64,000 nt of DNA from MAG-121220-bin8 sp965655865 (GCA_965655865.1 CBFHJJ010000003.1:95034-159033); one strand, 5' to 3'; shown: positions 53,487-63,035, numbered from the stretch's first letter. Translations and numbers: made by a program. The notes: a model not told the origin generated them from the letters alone.

Positions 53487-54126
53487 AGAAGGTTATACAA
53501 TCATTACAATTTCATTTATTATTATTGCAATAATAAATCTGTTATCTGCTAATTTTATTGATAATGAAATAATTACAAAGTCAATAGGTGTTATTACAAT
53601 TATTATATTAATATTAATTCTTCAATTTTTTAGAAATCCTAAAAGAAATACCAAACTTAATGATGAACTAATTATTTCACCTGTAGACGGAAAAGTTGTC
53701 GCAATTGAAAAAGTTTATGAAAAAGAATATTTTAAAGATGAAAGAATACAGATTTCTATTTTTATGTCTCCTTTAAATGTTCATGTAACAAGATATGCGG
53801 CAAGTGGATCAATTAAATTTAGTAAATATCATCCTGGAAAATATTTAGTTGCATGGCACCCAAAATCATCAGAAAAAAACGAACGTACAACTGTAGTTAT
53901 TGACAACATAAATTTTGGTGAAGTTCTGTACAGACAAATTGCTGGAGCGGTTGCAAGAAGAATAGTCAATTATGCAAAAGTTGGTGATGAAGTTGTACAA
54001 GGTGAAGATGCTGGATTTATTAAATTTGGATCCAGAGTAGACCTATTCCTACCATTAGATTCTAAAATAAAGGTTGAGTTAAACCAAATAGTTAAAGGAG
54101 GAGAAGATAATATTGCAGAAAAGTAA
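53476..54126 (+). CDS. psd: Phosphatidylserine decarboxylase (short, PsdA-like)
   Basis: The 216-residue proenzyme has two N-terminal membrane helices (about 8-30 and 35-52) and the conserved ISPVDGKVVAIEK, FMSPLNVHVTRYA and FGSRVDLFLP. Self-cleavage at Gly185-Ser186 would form the pyruvoyl group. It is the short family common in Bacteroidota and alphaproteobacteria. Together with CdsA it makes phosphatidylethanolamine. One base separates it from the convergent valS. Confidence 0.94.
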   Translation: MFHKEGYTIITISFIIIAIINLLSANFIDNEIITKSIGVITIIILILILQFFRNPKRNTKLNDELIISPVDGKVVAIEKVYEKEYFKDERIQISIFMSPLNVHVTRYAASGSIKFSKYHPGKYLVAWHPKSSEKNERTTVVIDNINFGEVLYRQIAGAVARRIVNYAKVGDEVVQGEDAGFIKFGSRVDLFLPLDSKIKVELNQIVKGGEDNIAEK

Positions 54127-54127
54127 T

Positions 54128-56737
54128 TTATTTATTTAATTTATTTTTTAAAATCTCTATTTTACTTAGCGTATCTTTTTCTTTCTTAAGTTCGTTGTTT
54201 AACACATTTTCAGGAGCATTGTCAACAAATCTTTTATTACTAAGTTTAGCTTGAATTGACTTTAAAAAACCTAAGTTGTAATCTAAATCTTGTTGAATTT
54301 TTGAAAAATCCTCTTTTACGTTTGTTTTATTATTGAAATGAAATTCATTACTTCCAACGATAAAAGAACTTGAGTTTTCTAGCTTTTTAGAAAAATCGTT
54401 TGTTATTTCTGTATTTGCTAGTTTTAATAATACTGCATCTGATTTTTTGTCTAAAGACACTTTAGAAAATAGGGTTAAATTTTCTTTGAAAGATATACTT
54501 TTTTCTTTTCTATATTTTCTTATGCTGCTGATTAAGCCTTTTAAACTTTCGAATTCATTAATTATTGATTTATTAACTTTTTTAGATTTTGGCCAATCTG
54601 AAATTATTAACGGTGAATCTTCATCAGATTTTATTTTAGACCAAATTTCTTCGGTAATAAAAGGCATAAAAGGGTGCATTACAGTCATACATTTTTTGAA
54701 AAAACTAATTGTTTGATTATAAGTAGTTCTATCAATTGGTTTTTCAAAACCTGGTTTTACTATTTCCAAATACCATGAACATAAGTCATCCCAAACTAAT
54801 TTATATATTGTCATTAAAGCATCTGATATTCTGTACTTATCAAAATGGTCTTCTAATTCAATTAATTTTAAATTAAATTTTTGTTCAAACCATTCAACAC
54901 CTGCTTTAGAATATTCACTTTGGTCAATTTCATTTGAAACAGTCCAAGAACTTATTAATCTAAAAGAATTCCATACTTTATTAGAAAAATTCTTTCCTTG
55001 TTGACATAAAGATTCATCAAATAATAAATCATTTCCAGCAGGGGCACTTAATAATAATCCAACTCTTACGCTATCGGCACCAAAATCTTTAATTAATTTA
55101 ACTGCATCTGGTGAATTTCCTAATTGCTTAGACATTTTTCTTCCTTGTTTGTCTCTTACTAAACCTGTGAAATAAACAGAACTAAAAGGGTTTGTGTCTT
55201 TAAATTCCAACCCAGAAACTATCATACGTGCAACCCAAAAAAATAAGATATCTGGTCCAGTAACTAAATCATTAGTAGGATAATAATATTTAAAATCAGG
55301 ATTTTCAGGGTTTCTAATTCCATCTAAAACAGAAATTGGCCAAATCCATGATGAAAACCATGTGTCAAGAACATCTTCTTCTTGAACTAAATCATCCAAG
55401 TTAAAATTAGAGTTTTTGGTTCTTTTGATTACTTCAATTAAAGCGAGATCTTTACTTTCAGCTACTACAAAATCTGATTTATTATCTCCATAGTAGTAAA
55501 CAGGAATTTGATGTCCCCACCAAAGCTGTCTTGAAATATTCCAATCTCTAACATTTTCCATCCAATTCTTATATGTGTTTTTGAATTTTTTTGGAAAGAG
55601 TTTTACATCGTCTTTCATTACCGCGTTCAAGGCTGGTTTTGAAATTTTTTCCATTTTTAAAAACCATTGTTCAGAAATTTTTGGTTCTATTATGCATTTT
55701 GTTCTTTCAGATTTACCCACTTTGTTAAGATGCTTTTTTGTTTTAATTAAAGCCCCAATTTCATCTAATTCTTTTGAAATTTTTGATCTAACAACAAATC
55801 TATCTAGCCCTTTGTAGTGTAATCCATAATTGTTTAGTGTTGCATCATCATTAAATACATCTATTATTTCTAAATTATGTTTATCTCCAATGATTTTATC
55901 ATTTTCACTGTGAGCTGGCGTAACCTTCAAGCACCCAGTTCCAAAATCCATTTCTACATAATCATCAAAAATGATTGGAATTTCCTTATTAACAATTGGA
56001 ATTATGGCTTTATTACCTTTCAAATGAGCATATCTTTCGTCATTGGGATTTATAGCAATAGCAGTATCACCAAAAATAGTTTCTGGTCTAGTAGTTGCAA
56101 CACTTATTGAATCATCAGAATCTACTATTTTATAGTTTATATAAAATAATTTACTATTTACTTCCTCATGAATAACCTCTTCGTTAGATAGAGTTGTCAA
56201 AGCTTCAGGATCCCAGTTAACCATCCTGTAACCTTTATATATTAAATCTTTATTGTATAAATCAACAAAAACTTTAATAACAGACTCAGACATATCGTCA
56301 TCTAAAGTAAATTTAGTTCTATCCCAATCGCAAGAACATCCTAATATTTTTAATTGTTCTAAAATTAAACCACCGTGCTCATCAGTCCAGCTCCAAGCAT
56401 GTTCCAAAAATTCTTTTCTAGACAAATCAGATTTATTAATTCCTTCTGATTTTAGTTTATTTACAACCTTTGCCTCTGTGGCAATTGAAGCATGATCAGT
56501 TCCAGGAATCCAACAAGCATTAAATCCTTGTAATCTAGCTTTTCTAATTAAAATATCTTGAATTGTATTATTTAACATATGACCCATATGCAAAATACCT
56601 GTAACATTGGGTGGGGGAATTACGATAGTATATGGGGGTTTATTGTTTGGAACGGAATTGAAATAATTGTTTTCCATCCAAAATGCATACCACTTAGACT
56701 CTAAAGTTTTTGAATCAAAATTTTTAGAAATATCCAT
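54128..56737 (-). CDS. valS: Valine--tRNA ligase
   Basis: The 869-residue class I synthetase has the HIGH-type motif HMGH (50-53), PPPNVTGILH, an editing domain (about 195-340, TTRPETIFGDTA) and KMSKQ near 533. The WWGHQIPVYYYGD and LDTWFSSWIWP segments mark ValRS. The C-terminal coiled coil (about 810-869) binds tRNA. The frame is full and intact. Divergent from the DUF1573 gene. Confidence 0.98.
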   Translation of the reverse strand: MDISKNFDSKTLESKWYAFWMENNYFNSVPNNKPPYTIVIPPPNVTGILHMGHMLNNTIQDILIRKARLQGFNACWIPGTDHASIATEAKVVNKLKSEGINKSDLSRKEFLEHAWSWTDEHGGLILEQLKILGCSCDWDRTKFTLDDDMSESVIKVFVDLYNKDLIYKGYRMVNWDPEALTTLSNEEVIHEEVNSKLFYINYKIVDSDDSISVATTRPETIFGDTAIAINPNDERYAHLKGNKAIIPIVNKEIPIIFDDYVEMDFGTGCLKVTPAHSENDKIIGDKHNLEIIDVFNDDATLNNYGLHYKGLDRFVVRSKISKELDEIGALIKTKKHLNKVGKSERTKCIIEPKISEQWFLKMEKISKPALNAVMKDDVKLFPKKFKNTYKNWMENVRDWNISRQLWWGHQIPVYYYGDNKSDFVVAESKDLALIEVIKRTKNSNFNLDDLVQEEDVLDTWFSSWIWPISVLDGIRNPENPDFKYYYPTNDLVTGPDILFFWVARMIVSGLEFKDTNPFSSVYFTGLVRDKQGRKMSKQLGNSPDAVKLIKDFGADSVRVGLLLSAPAGNDLLFDESLCQQGKNFSNKVWNSFRLISSWTVSNEIDQSEYSKAGVEWFEQKFNLKLIELEDHFDKYRISDALMTIYKLVWDDLCSWYLEIVKPGFEKPIDRTTYNQTISFFKKCMTVMHPFMPFITEEIWSKIKSDEDSPLIISDWPKSKKVNKSIINEFESLKGLISSIRKYRKEKSISFKENLTLFSKVSLDKKSDAVLLKLANTEITNDFSKKLENSSSFIVGSNEFHFNNKTNVKEDFSKIQQDLDYNLGFLKSIQAKLSNKRFVDNAPENVLNNELKKEKDTLSKIEILKNKLNK

Positions 56738-56846
56738 ATATATTTTTCATAATTGGAAACAAAAGTAGTTAACTAAAAAGTAATTTAAAAGGTAAGTTGT
56801 ATTTTTGTAATATATTTAAAAAAAAGAAATTTTAATTTTAATTAAT

Positions 56847-57263
56847 ATGAAGAAAATATTATTATTTACAGCTTTGTTACTTTTTGTAACAAATCTTTTT
56901 AGTCAAGAAAATTTAGCTGAAATAAAATTTACTGAAACAGTAATTGATTACGGTATAATCGAAAACGGAGAAGATGGAAACAGAATATTTAAATTTAAAA
57001 ATATAGGAAATAGCCCACTTATATTTACAAGAATTTTTTCATCCTGCGGTTGTACCATTCCAAAAAAACCAGAAAAACCTGTATTACCTGGTGAATCTGG
57101 AGAAATCGAAGTTAGTTACGATACTAAAAGAACTGGAATTTTTCAAAAAGCGATTACAGTAAGATCCAATGCTAAAACAGCAAATGTTATACTCAGAATA
57201 AAAGGAGAAGTTTTACCAGAACCTGATGAAGATAAAAAAGGTGAAAAGGCAGAAGTCAAATAA
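56847..57263 (+). CDS. Exported DUF1573-domain protein
   Basis: The 138-residue protein has a signal peptide (KKILLFTALLLFVTNLFSQ, cleavage near 20) and a DUF1573 beta-sandwich: DYGIIENGEDGNRIFKFKNIGNSPLIFTRIFSSCGCTIPKKP. It carries the GNxPL and SCGCT motifs and an Ig-like strand pattern. Periplasmic or surface protein, function unknown. A TATTTTTG box lies at 56800-56807. A charged Asp/Glu/Lys tail ends the protein. Confidence 0.88.
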   Translation: MKKILLFTALLLFVTNLFSQENLAEIKFTETVIDYGIIENGEDGNRIFKFKNIGNSPLIFTRIFSSCGCTIPKKPEKPVLPGESGEIEVSYDTKRTGIFQKAITVRSNAKTANVILRIKGEVLPEPDEDKKGEKAEVK

Positions 57264-57292
57264 AGCATTCACTATCAGTTAATATATTAAAA

Positions 57293-58303
57293 TTGAAAAC
57301 TCATATCTCTTCGCTTAAAGATTACAACACTTTTGGAATAGAAGTATTAGCTAATAATTTTAATAAAGCTGAAAACGAAGATGAAATTTTACATTTTTTA
57401 ACAAAAAATAAAAGTAATCCGCTTATCCTTGGTGGGGGATCTAATATACTTTTCAAGAACAATATCAATAGGCCTATTTTAAAAATTGAAATTAAAGGAA
57501 TACAAATAATTGAAGAAAATGAAAATTCTATATATGTTTCAGTTGGAGCTGGGGAAAATTGGGATGATTTTGTAAAATGGAGTTTAGCTAAAAATTATGG
57601 TGGTATTGAAAATTTAAGTTTAATACCTGGAAATGTTGGCAGTGCACCAATTCAAAATATTGGAGCATATGGTGTTGAATTAAAAGATGTTTTTCACAGC
57701 TGTAGAGCTATTTCTATTGATAAAAAAATAATAAAGACATTTATTAAGGAAGAATGTAATTTCACCTACCGAAGTTCTATCTTTAAAGAAAAACTAAAAA
57801 ATAAGTACGTAATTTCAAGAGTCACTTTTAGACTTTCAAAAACAAACCACGTCATAAATTCTGAGTATAAACCGTTGAAAAATTTACTTAACGACAGAGG
57901 AATTTTAACCCCAACTATTCAGGATATTTCAAAACTAGTAATTGAGATTAGAACTAATAAACTGCCTGATCCAAAAAAAATCGGAAATTGTGGAAGTTTT
58001 TTCAAAAACCCAATAATTTCAAACTTAAAATTTAAAAAGTTATTTAAAAATTTTAATACTATCCCAAATTATAAATTTTCAAAAAATGAAGTTAAGATTC
58101 CAGCGGCTTGGTTAATTGAAGAATGTGGTTTCAAAGGTAAAATTGAAGGAAAAACAGGAACACATAAAAAACATGCTCTTGTTATTGTAAATAATGGTGG
58201 AGCAACTGGAGAAGAAATTTTTAATTTTTCACAAAACATTAAAAAAAGTGTTTTAAAAAAATTTAATATCTTGCTTGAAGAAGAAGTTAATATATTTGAA
58301 TAA
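57293..58303 (+). CDS. murB: UDP-N-acetylenolpyruvoylglucosamine reductase
   Basis: The 336-residue FAD enzyme has the SLKDYNTFGIE start motif, LILGGGSNILFKN (near 43-56), the FAD loop SLIPGNVGSAPIQNIGAYGVEL (near 107-128) and the catalytic Ser in GNCGSFFKNP (near 233). The type I pattern includes the Tyr loop FTYRSSIFK. It makes UDP-MurNAc. The start is TTG at 57293, and MKTHISSLKDY aligns with family starts. The stop shares a TAATG junction with the next gene. Confidence 0.97.
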   Translation: MKTHISSLKDYNTFGIEVLANNFNKAENEDEILHFLTKNKSNPLILGGGSNILFKNNINRPILKIEIKGIQIIEENENSIYVSVGAGENWDDFVKWSLAKNYGGIENLSLIPGNVGSAPIQNIGAYGVELKDVFHSCRAISIDKKIIKTFIKEECNFTYRSSIFKEKLKNKYVISRVTFRLSKTNHVINSEYKPLKNLLNDRGILTPTIQDISKLVIEIRTNKLPDPKKIGNCGSFFKNPIISNLKFKKLFKNFNTIPNYKFSKNEVKIPAAWLIEECGFKGKIEGKTGTHKKHALVIVNNGGATGEEIFNFSQNIKKSVLKKFNILLEEEVNIFE

Positions 58304-58506
58304 TGGTTGAATTGTTTATTATAACATTTTTATTAATTGGGTTGGCATTCGCAGGAATTGCAATTAAAATTATTGTAAAAAAAGATGGGAAATTTGCCGG
58401 TACATGCGCTAGTGCAAGTCCATTTTTAAATAAGGACAATGAACCGTGTGGAATATGCGGAAAACTTCCTACGGAAACAGAATGCAAAAATCCAGAAATA
58501 AAATAA
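58303..58506 (+). CDS. Small membrane protein with C-terminal cysteine cluster
   Basis: The 67-residue protein has one membrane helix (3-25) and a short C-terminal domain with four cysteines: GTCASASPF, then CGICGK and ECKNPE. The layout resembles the NqrM/DUF539 small membrane proteins that help assemble Na+-translocating NADH:quinone reductase, so iron or another metal may be bound. That link is only by pattern. It overlaps murB by one base and is five bases before the sigma factor gene. Confidence 0.7.
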   Translation: MVELFIITFLLIGLAFAGIAIKIIVKKDGKFAGTCASASPFLNKDNEPCGICGKLPTETECKNPEIK

Positions 58507-58510
58507 TCTT

Positions 58511-59062
58511 TTGTCTGAAAACACTACAGTCATAAATCAAATCAATTTAGCAAAAGAAAATAATCAAAATGCTTTTAGCTTTTTACTTAATCTCTATTGG
58601 GATGATGTTTATAAATTTCAGCTTAAAAGATCTAATAACGAAACTGATGCTGAAGATATTACTATAGAAAGTTTCGCAAAGGCTTTTGAAAAGATAAAAA
58701 CTTATAATCAAAAATACGTCTTCAAAACCTGGCTAATTACAATTTCTAAAAATCTTCATATTGACCAGTTAAGAAAAAATAAAAACAGGTTTGACTCAAA
58801 TCAGTTAAATGAAAATATTCAAATTAAAGAAAATTCACCAAGTCCTGAGGACAACTTAATTAATGAGCAAAAACTAAAATCATTAAAATTTAAGATAAAT
58901 AAATTAAAGCCTCATTATAAAGAAGTTATTGAGCTAAAGTGTTTCAATGAACTTAGTTATAAAGAAATTTCAATCAAACTAAATCAACCAATTAATAACA
59001 TCAAAGTAAAAGTTTTGAGGGCAAAAAAAATTCTGTTTCAATTAATTTCAGAAAATGATTAA
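58511..59062 (+). CDS. ECF-type RNA polymerase sigma factor
   Basis: The 183-residue protein has sigma region 2 (about 20-90: AFSFLLNLYWDDVYKFQLKR, ETDAEDITIESFAKAFEKI, WLITISKNLHIDQLR) and region 4 (about 120-175: LKPHYKEVIELKCFNELSYKEISIKLNQPINNIKVKVLRAKKIL). The start is TTG at 58511. No anti-sigma gene is adjacent, so the signal is unknown. It overlaps the transporter gene by eight bases. Confidence 0.92.
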   Translation: MSENTTVINQINLAKENNQNAFSFLLNLYWDDVYKFQLKRSNNETDAEDITIESFAKAFEKIKTYNQKYVFKTWLITISKNLHIDQLRKNKNRFDSNQLNENIQIKENSPSPEDNLINEQKLKSLKFKINKLKPHYKEVIELKCFNELSYKEISIKLNQPINNIKVKVLRAKKILFQLISEND

Positions 59063-60266
59063 TATATTAAAAAAATTAGGCCCAGGTTTACTCTTTGCCG
59101 GAGCTGCTATTGGCGTATCACATTTGGTACAATCCACACGTGCTGGAGCTGATTTTGGTTTTAGTTTATTATGGGTACTAATTCTTTCAAATATTATTAA
59201 ATATCCATTTTTTTTATTTGGACCTAAATATGCTATGGCAACTGGTGAAACTCTTCTTCATGGATATAAAAAAATGAATACTAGTGTTTTAGTAATTTAT
59301 TTTATTTTATCAATTGTAACAATGTTTACAATTCAGACTGCAGTTACAATTGTGACAGCTGGTTTAGCAATTGAACTTTTTGGAATTTCATCTAACATAA
59401 CGATCTGGGCAGTTATTATAACAATTTTATGTTTGTTTATTTTAATAATTGGTCGTTATAAGTTTTTAGATAATCTTATGAAATTTGTAATTATACTACT
59501 GACTATTAGTACAATATTTGCTGTATTTTTCGCAGGATTTGGATCTTCAAATTCATTTGAAATAAAACAAGTTTTTCCTTCAACAGAAATTGGAATTGCA
59601 TTTTTAGCAGCATTTATGGGATGGATGCCAGCCCCTTTAGACGTTTCAATATGGCAGTCCATTTGGACCCTTGAAAAAAGAAAAAAAGAAAAAAAATTTA
59701 ATACAAAAAATGCAATCTTTGACTTCAATGTTGGATACACTACAACGATTATTTTAGGATTATGTTTTCTATGTTTAGGTGCATTTGTAATGTTTGGAAG
59801 TGGAGAAAATTTTTCAAACAACGGAGGGGAATTTGCGAAACAATTAATTAATCTTTACACCGAGTCTATTGGAGATGGGGTATTCTTAATCATTGCAGTA
59901 GCAGCTTTTACTACAATGTTTAGTACAACTATAACTTGTCTAGATGCATCACCAAGAGCAATGAAAATCAGCTCAGAACTTCTTGGTTTCAAAGGTTTTA
60001 AAAATTATAACCTATGGATAATAATTTTATCAATTGGGACACTAATAATTTTTATATTTTTTATTTCTGAAATGGGACTATTAGTAAAAATAGCTACCAT
60101 ACTATCATTTATAACTGCTCCTTTTTATGCATTCATTAATTACAAATTAATAAATAGCAAACACACTCCAGAAGAACATAGACCTACAAAATTTATTAAT
60201 ATTCTTAGTGTTATTGGACTAATCTTTCTAACATGTTTTAGTCTTTGGTATATTTCAATTTTATAA
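59055..60266 (+). CDS. Nramp-related transporter with altered metal site
   Basis: The 403-residue protein has about eleven helices and aligns with Nramp proteins (GPGLLFAGAAIG... RAGADFGFSLLWV). The canonical helix-1 motif DPGN, which holds the metal ligands, reads GVSH here (residues 20-23). The helix-6 motif MPH reads MPA (in GWMPAPLDVSIW). Three of four usual contacts thus differ, so manganese or iron transport cannot be assumed. The substrate is unknown. It overlaps the sigma factor gene and lies 53 bases before lipA. Confidence 0.88.
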   Translation: MINILKKLGPGLLFAGAAIGVSHLVQSTRAGADFGFSLLWVLILSNIIKYPFFLFGPKYAMATGETLLHGYKKMNTSVLVIYFILSIVTMFTIQTAVTIVTAGLAIELFGISSNITIWAVIITILCLFILIIGRYKFLDNLMKFVIILLTISTIFAVFFAGFGSSNSFEIKQVFPSTEIGIAFLAAFMGWMPAPLDVSIWQSIWTLEKRKKEKKFNTKNAIFDFNVGYTTTIILGLCFLCLGAFVMFGSGENFSNNGGEFAKQLINLYTESIGDGVFLIIAVAAFTTMFSTTITCLDASPRAMKISSELLGFKGFKNYNLWIIILSIGTLIIFIFFISEMGLLVKIATILSFITAPFYAFINYKLINSKHTPEEHRPTKFINILSVIGLIFLTCFSLWYISIL

Positions 60267-60287
60267 TGATTTTTAAACAACAGTTTG

Positions 60288-60295
60288 TATATTTG
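60288..60295 (+). promoter_or_regulatory. Putative -7 element of lipA
   Basis: TATATTTG fits TAnnTTTG and ends 24 bases before the lipA ATG. No clear -33 TTTG is present at 19-21 bases upstream. Confidence 0.45.
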
Positions 60296-60319
60296 TTGTT
60301 CAAAATTTGATATAAATTT

Positions 60320-61195
60320 ATGTCTGATATTACAGATGTTATTGAACCTAAAATTGCCAAAAAGCCTAAATGGATTCGTGTAAAATTACCAACTGGTAAA
60401 AAATATACAGAACTTAGAACTTTAGTTGATAAATATAAACTAAATACTATATGTTCCTCTGGAAGCTGTCCTAATATGGGCGAATGTTGGGGAGAAGGTA
60501 CTGCTACATTTATGATTTTAGGTAATATCTGCACACGCTCTTGTGGTTTCTGTGGTGTAAAAACTGGAAGACCAGAGAAAATAGATTGGGAAGAACCTGA
60601 AAAAGTTGCAAATTCAATTAAAATAATGAATATCCAACATGCTGTTTTAACATCAGTAGATAGAGATGATTTAAAAGATATGGGTACTCTTATTTGGACC
60701 GAAACAGTAAAAAGCATTAGAAGAATTAGTCCAGGAACTACTCTTGAAACACTAATCCCAGATTTTCAAGGAATAGAAAAACATCTTGATAAAATTGTTG
60801 ATGTAAGTCCTGAAGTTGTTTCCCACAATATGGAAACAGTAAGAAGATTAACGCGTGAGGTTAGAATTCAAGCTAAATACGATAGAAGCTTAAATGTATT
60901 AAAGTACTTGAAAGACAACGGTATTAAAAGAACAAAATCTGGTATTATGCTTGGTCTTGGTGAAAAAGAAAATGAAGTCTACGAAACACTTAAAGATCTA
61001 GCAAAAAATAATGTTGACATAGTTACACTTGGACAATACCTGCAGCCTTCAAAAAAACATTTACCTGTAAAAGAATTTATTTCCCCTGATCAATTTAAAA
61101 AATACGAGTTGTTTGCTAAAGATTTAGGGTTTAGACATGTTGAAAGTGGTCCTTTAGTAAGATCATCTTATAAAGCAAAAAAACATATCAGCTAA
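60320..61195 (+). CDS. lipA: Lipoyl synthase
   Basis: The 291-residue radical SAM enzyme has both iron-sulfur clusters: auxiliary CxxxxCxxxxxC (C45, C50, C56) and radical CxxxCxxC (C71, C75, C78). The C-terminal RSSYKA serine motif supplies the third type of ligand (near 281). It inserts sulfur into octanoyl groups of E2 proteins, such as the one at 1.1-2.3 kb. The stop overlaps the convergent lpxK gene by eight bases. Confidence 0.98.
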   Translation: MSDITDVIEPKIAKKPKWIRVKLPTGKKYTELRTLVDKYKLNTICSSGSCPNMGECWGEGTATFMILGNICTRSCGFCGVKTGRPEKIDWEEPEKVANSIKIMNIQHAVLTSVDRDDLKDMGTLIWTETVKSIRRISPGTTLETLIPDFQGIEKHLDKIVDVSPEVVSHNMETVRRLTREVRIQAKYDRSLNVLKYLKDNGIKRTKSGIMLGLGEKENEVYETLKDLAKNNVDIVTLGQYLQPSKKHLPVKEFISPDQFKKYELFAKDLGFRHVESGPLVRSSYKAKKHIS

Positions 61196-62195
61196 TAATA
61201 GCTTTTTTCACTATTGAATTAAAAAGAGATTCATTTTCTAAAAACTCAATTTTTATTTCTAAATAAACCCATTTATTTTTTCTTTGCAGTAATTGTATTT
61301 TTTTAAAATCTTTTTCAGTTGTTACTATTAACTTATTGTTGTCTTTTTCAATTTTATTTATATCATTTTGAGAATAAATAAAATGATCTGAAAATGAAAT
61401 ATGTTCAAAATCAACACCACTTTTATTTAAAAAACTAATAACAGGTTCGCTGTTAGCAATTCCTGTAACAAATAAAATAGATTTTTCAATTTGATCTAAG
61501 TTTAATTTAACATCCCCTTTTAAATTATTATCATATTTAATTTTTGTAAAGAATAGATTTTGATGATCATAAAGCTTAATTTTTTTTCTAATACTATCAA
61601 TTTCATCTTTACAGATTTGTTCTGGACATTTAGAAACGACTAAAATATCTGCTCTTTTATAACCTCTTCTTTTTTCCCTTAAATTACCAATTGGGATTAT
61701 AAAATCTTCATAAAATGGAGAGTTGTACGTTGTTAAAAGAATATTAAGTTTTAAGTTTATTTTTCGGTGTTGAAAACAATCATCTAAAACTACTAACTCT
61801 GTTTTCGGTTCTTCTAAAATGATTTTTGAAACTCCTCTTACCCTGTTTGAATCAACTACAGCATTAATATTTTTAAACTTTTTGAAAATTTGAAAAGGTT
61901 CATCACCAATTGAACTAGGATTACTTTTATTAGTAGCTCTAACATATCCGCTAGTAGATCGCTTATAGCCTCTACTAATTAAAACAGTATTATATTTTTC
62001 GGAAAAATTTCTAATCAAATATTCGACCATTGGTGTCTTTCCAGTTCCTCCAGAACTTAGGTTACCTATTCCAATTAATGGAACTTTAAAAGAAATAGAT
62101 GTTAACAGATTAAAATCATAAAATTTGTTTCTAATAGATGTTATTAGATAATACAAAACTCCAAAGGGAAATAATAAAAATTTAAACATTTTCAT
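61188..62195 (-). CDS. lpxK: Tetraacyldisaccharide 4'-kinase
   Basis: The 335 residues run from the ATG at 62193-62195 (MKMFKFLLFPFGVLYYLITSIRN). The longer frame to 62357 would run 104 bases into the Nif3 gene and lacks family similarity. One N-terminal membrane helix is followed by the P-loop region IGIGNLSSGGTGKTPMVEYL (near 40-59) and the DDCFQHR motif. It phosphorylates the lipid A precursor. It implies an outer membrane with lipid A. It is divergent from the Nif3-like gene. Confidence 0.95.
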   Translation of the reverse strand: MKMFKFLLFPFGVLYYLITSIRNKFYDFNLLTSISFKVPLIGIGNLSSGGTGKTPMVEYLIRNFSEKYNTVLISRGYKRSTSGYVRATNKSNPSSIGDEPFQIFKKFKNINAVVDSNRVRGVSKIILEEPKTELVVLDDCFQHRKINLKLNILLTTYNSPFYEDFIIPIGNLREKRRGYKRADILVVSKCPEQICKDEIDSIRKKIKLYDHQNLFFTKIKYDNNLKGDVKLNLDQIEKSILFVTGIANSEPVISFLNKSGVDFEHISFSDHFIYSQNDINKIEKDNNKLIVTTEKDFKKIQLLQRKNKWVYLEIKIEFLENESLFNSIVKKAIIS

Positions 62196-62253
62196 TACAA
62201 CTAAATTATAATTTAATTCAATCATATAATAATTTTTAACTTTACATATTAAT

Positions 62254-63033
62254 ATGAAATTAAAAGACATAACAAATATTATAGAAAAGTGGTCTCCTTT
62301 AGAGCAAGCAGAAACATTTGACAATGTTGGTTTATTGGTTGGTAATCCAAATGACAATGTAGATAAAGCACTAATTACAATTGATGCTACTGAAGACGTT
62401 ATTGACGAGGCAATAAATCAAAATTGTAATTTAGTAATAACATTTCACCCCATTATTTTCTCTGGAATAAAACAAATAACAGAAAAAACTTATGTAGAGC
62501 GAGTTGTAGAAAAAGCTATAAAAAACGATATAAATATCTATGCCGTTCATACTAATTTAGATAATAATCCAAAAGGAGTTAATTATAAAATTGCTGAAAG
62601 ATTATCATTAAAAAACACCTCACTATTATTAAAAAAAGATAATAATGAAATTGGAATGGGTATGATTGGAGATTTAAATGATGAACTCAGCGAAATTGAG
62701 TTTTTTGAATTTTTGAAACTCAAAATGAATGTTAAACATATTAAGCATTCCCCATTACTTGGAAAAAAAATAAAGAAAATAGCAGTTTTAGGTGGTTCTG
62801 GAAGTTTTGCTATTGAAGAAGCTATCTATCAAAAAGCTGATTGTTATGTTACTTCGGATTTAAAATATCATGATTATTTTAAAGCTGAAAAAAAGATAAT
62901 ATTAGCAGATATAGGTCACTATGAAAGTGAACACTTTACAAAACAATTAATTTTAGATTTTCTTAACGAAAAAATTCCTAAGTTTGCGTGCATTATATCA
63001 AAAACTAAAACGAACCCAGTTAATCATTTTTAA
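62254..63033 (+). CDS. Nif3-like dinuclear metal centre protein (short form)
   Basis: The 259-residue protein has the DNVGLLVGN start motif, the metal ligands in VITFHPIIFSG (H66 region), AVHTNLDN and the C-terminal DIGHYESEHF. It is the short YbgI-type form. Many flavobacterial homologues are about 360 residues, with a PII-like insert between the halves; that insert is absent here. Its biochemical role is uncertain, possibly linked to nucleotide or cofactor repair. It lies two bases before the coiled-coil gene. Confidence 0.9.
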   Translation: MKLKDITNIIEKWSPLEQAETFDNVGLLVGNPNDNVDKALITIDATEDVIDEAINQNCNLVITFHPIIFSGIKQITEKTYVERVVEKAIKNDINIYAVHTNLDNNPKGVNYKIAERLSLKNTSLLLKKDNNEIGMGMIGDLNDELSEIEFFEFLKLKMNVKHIKHSPLLGKKIKKIAVLGGSGSFAIEEAIYQKADCYVTSDLKYHDYFKAEKKIILADIGHYESEHFTKQLILDFLNEKIPKFACIISKTKTNPVNHF

Positions 63034-63035
63034 TT

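Noticed and set aside
62196..62357. Extended start of lpxK (54 extra codons)
   Set aside because: It overlaps the Nif3-like gene and precedes the conserved N-terminal membrane helix, which starts right after the ATG at 62193-62195.
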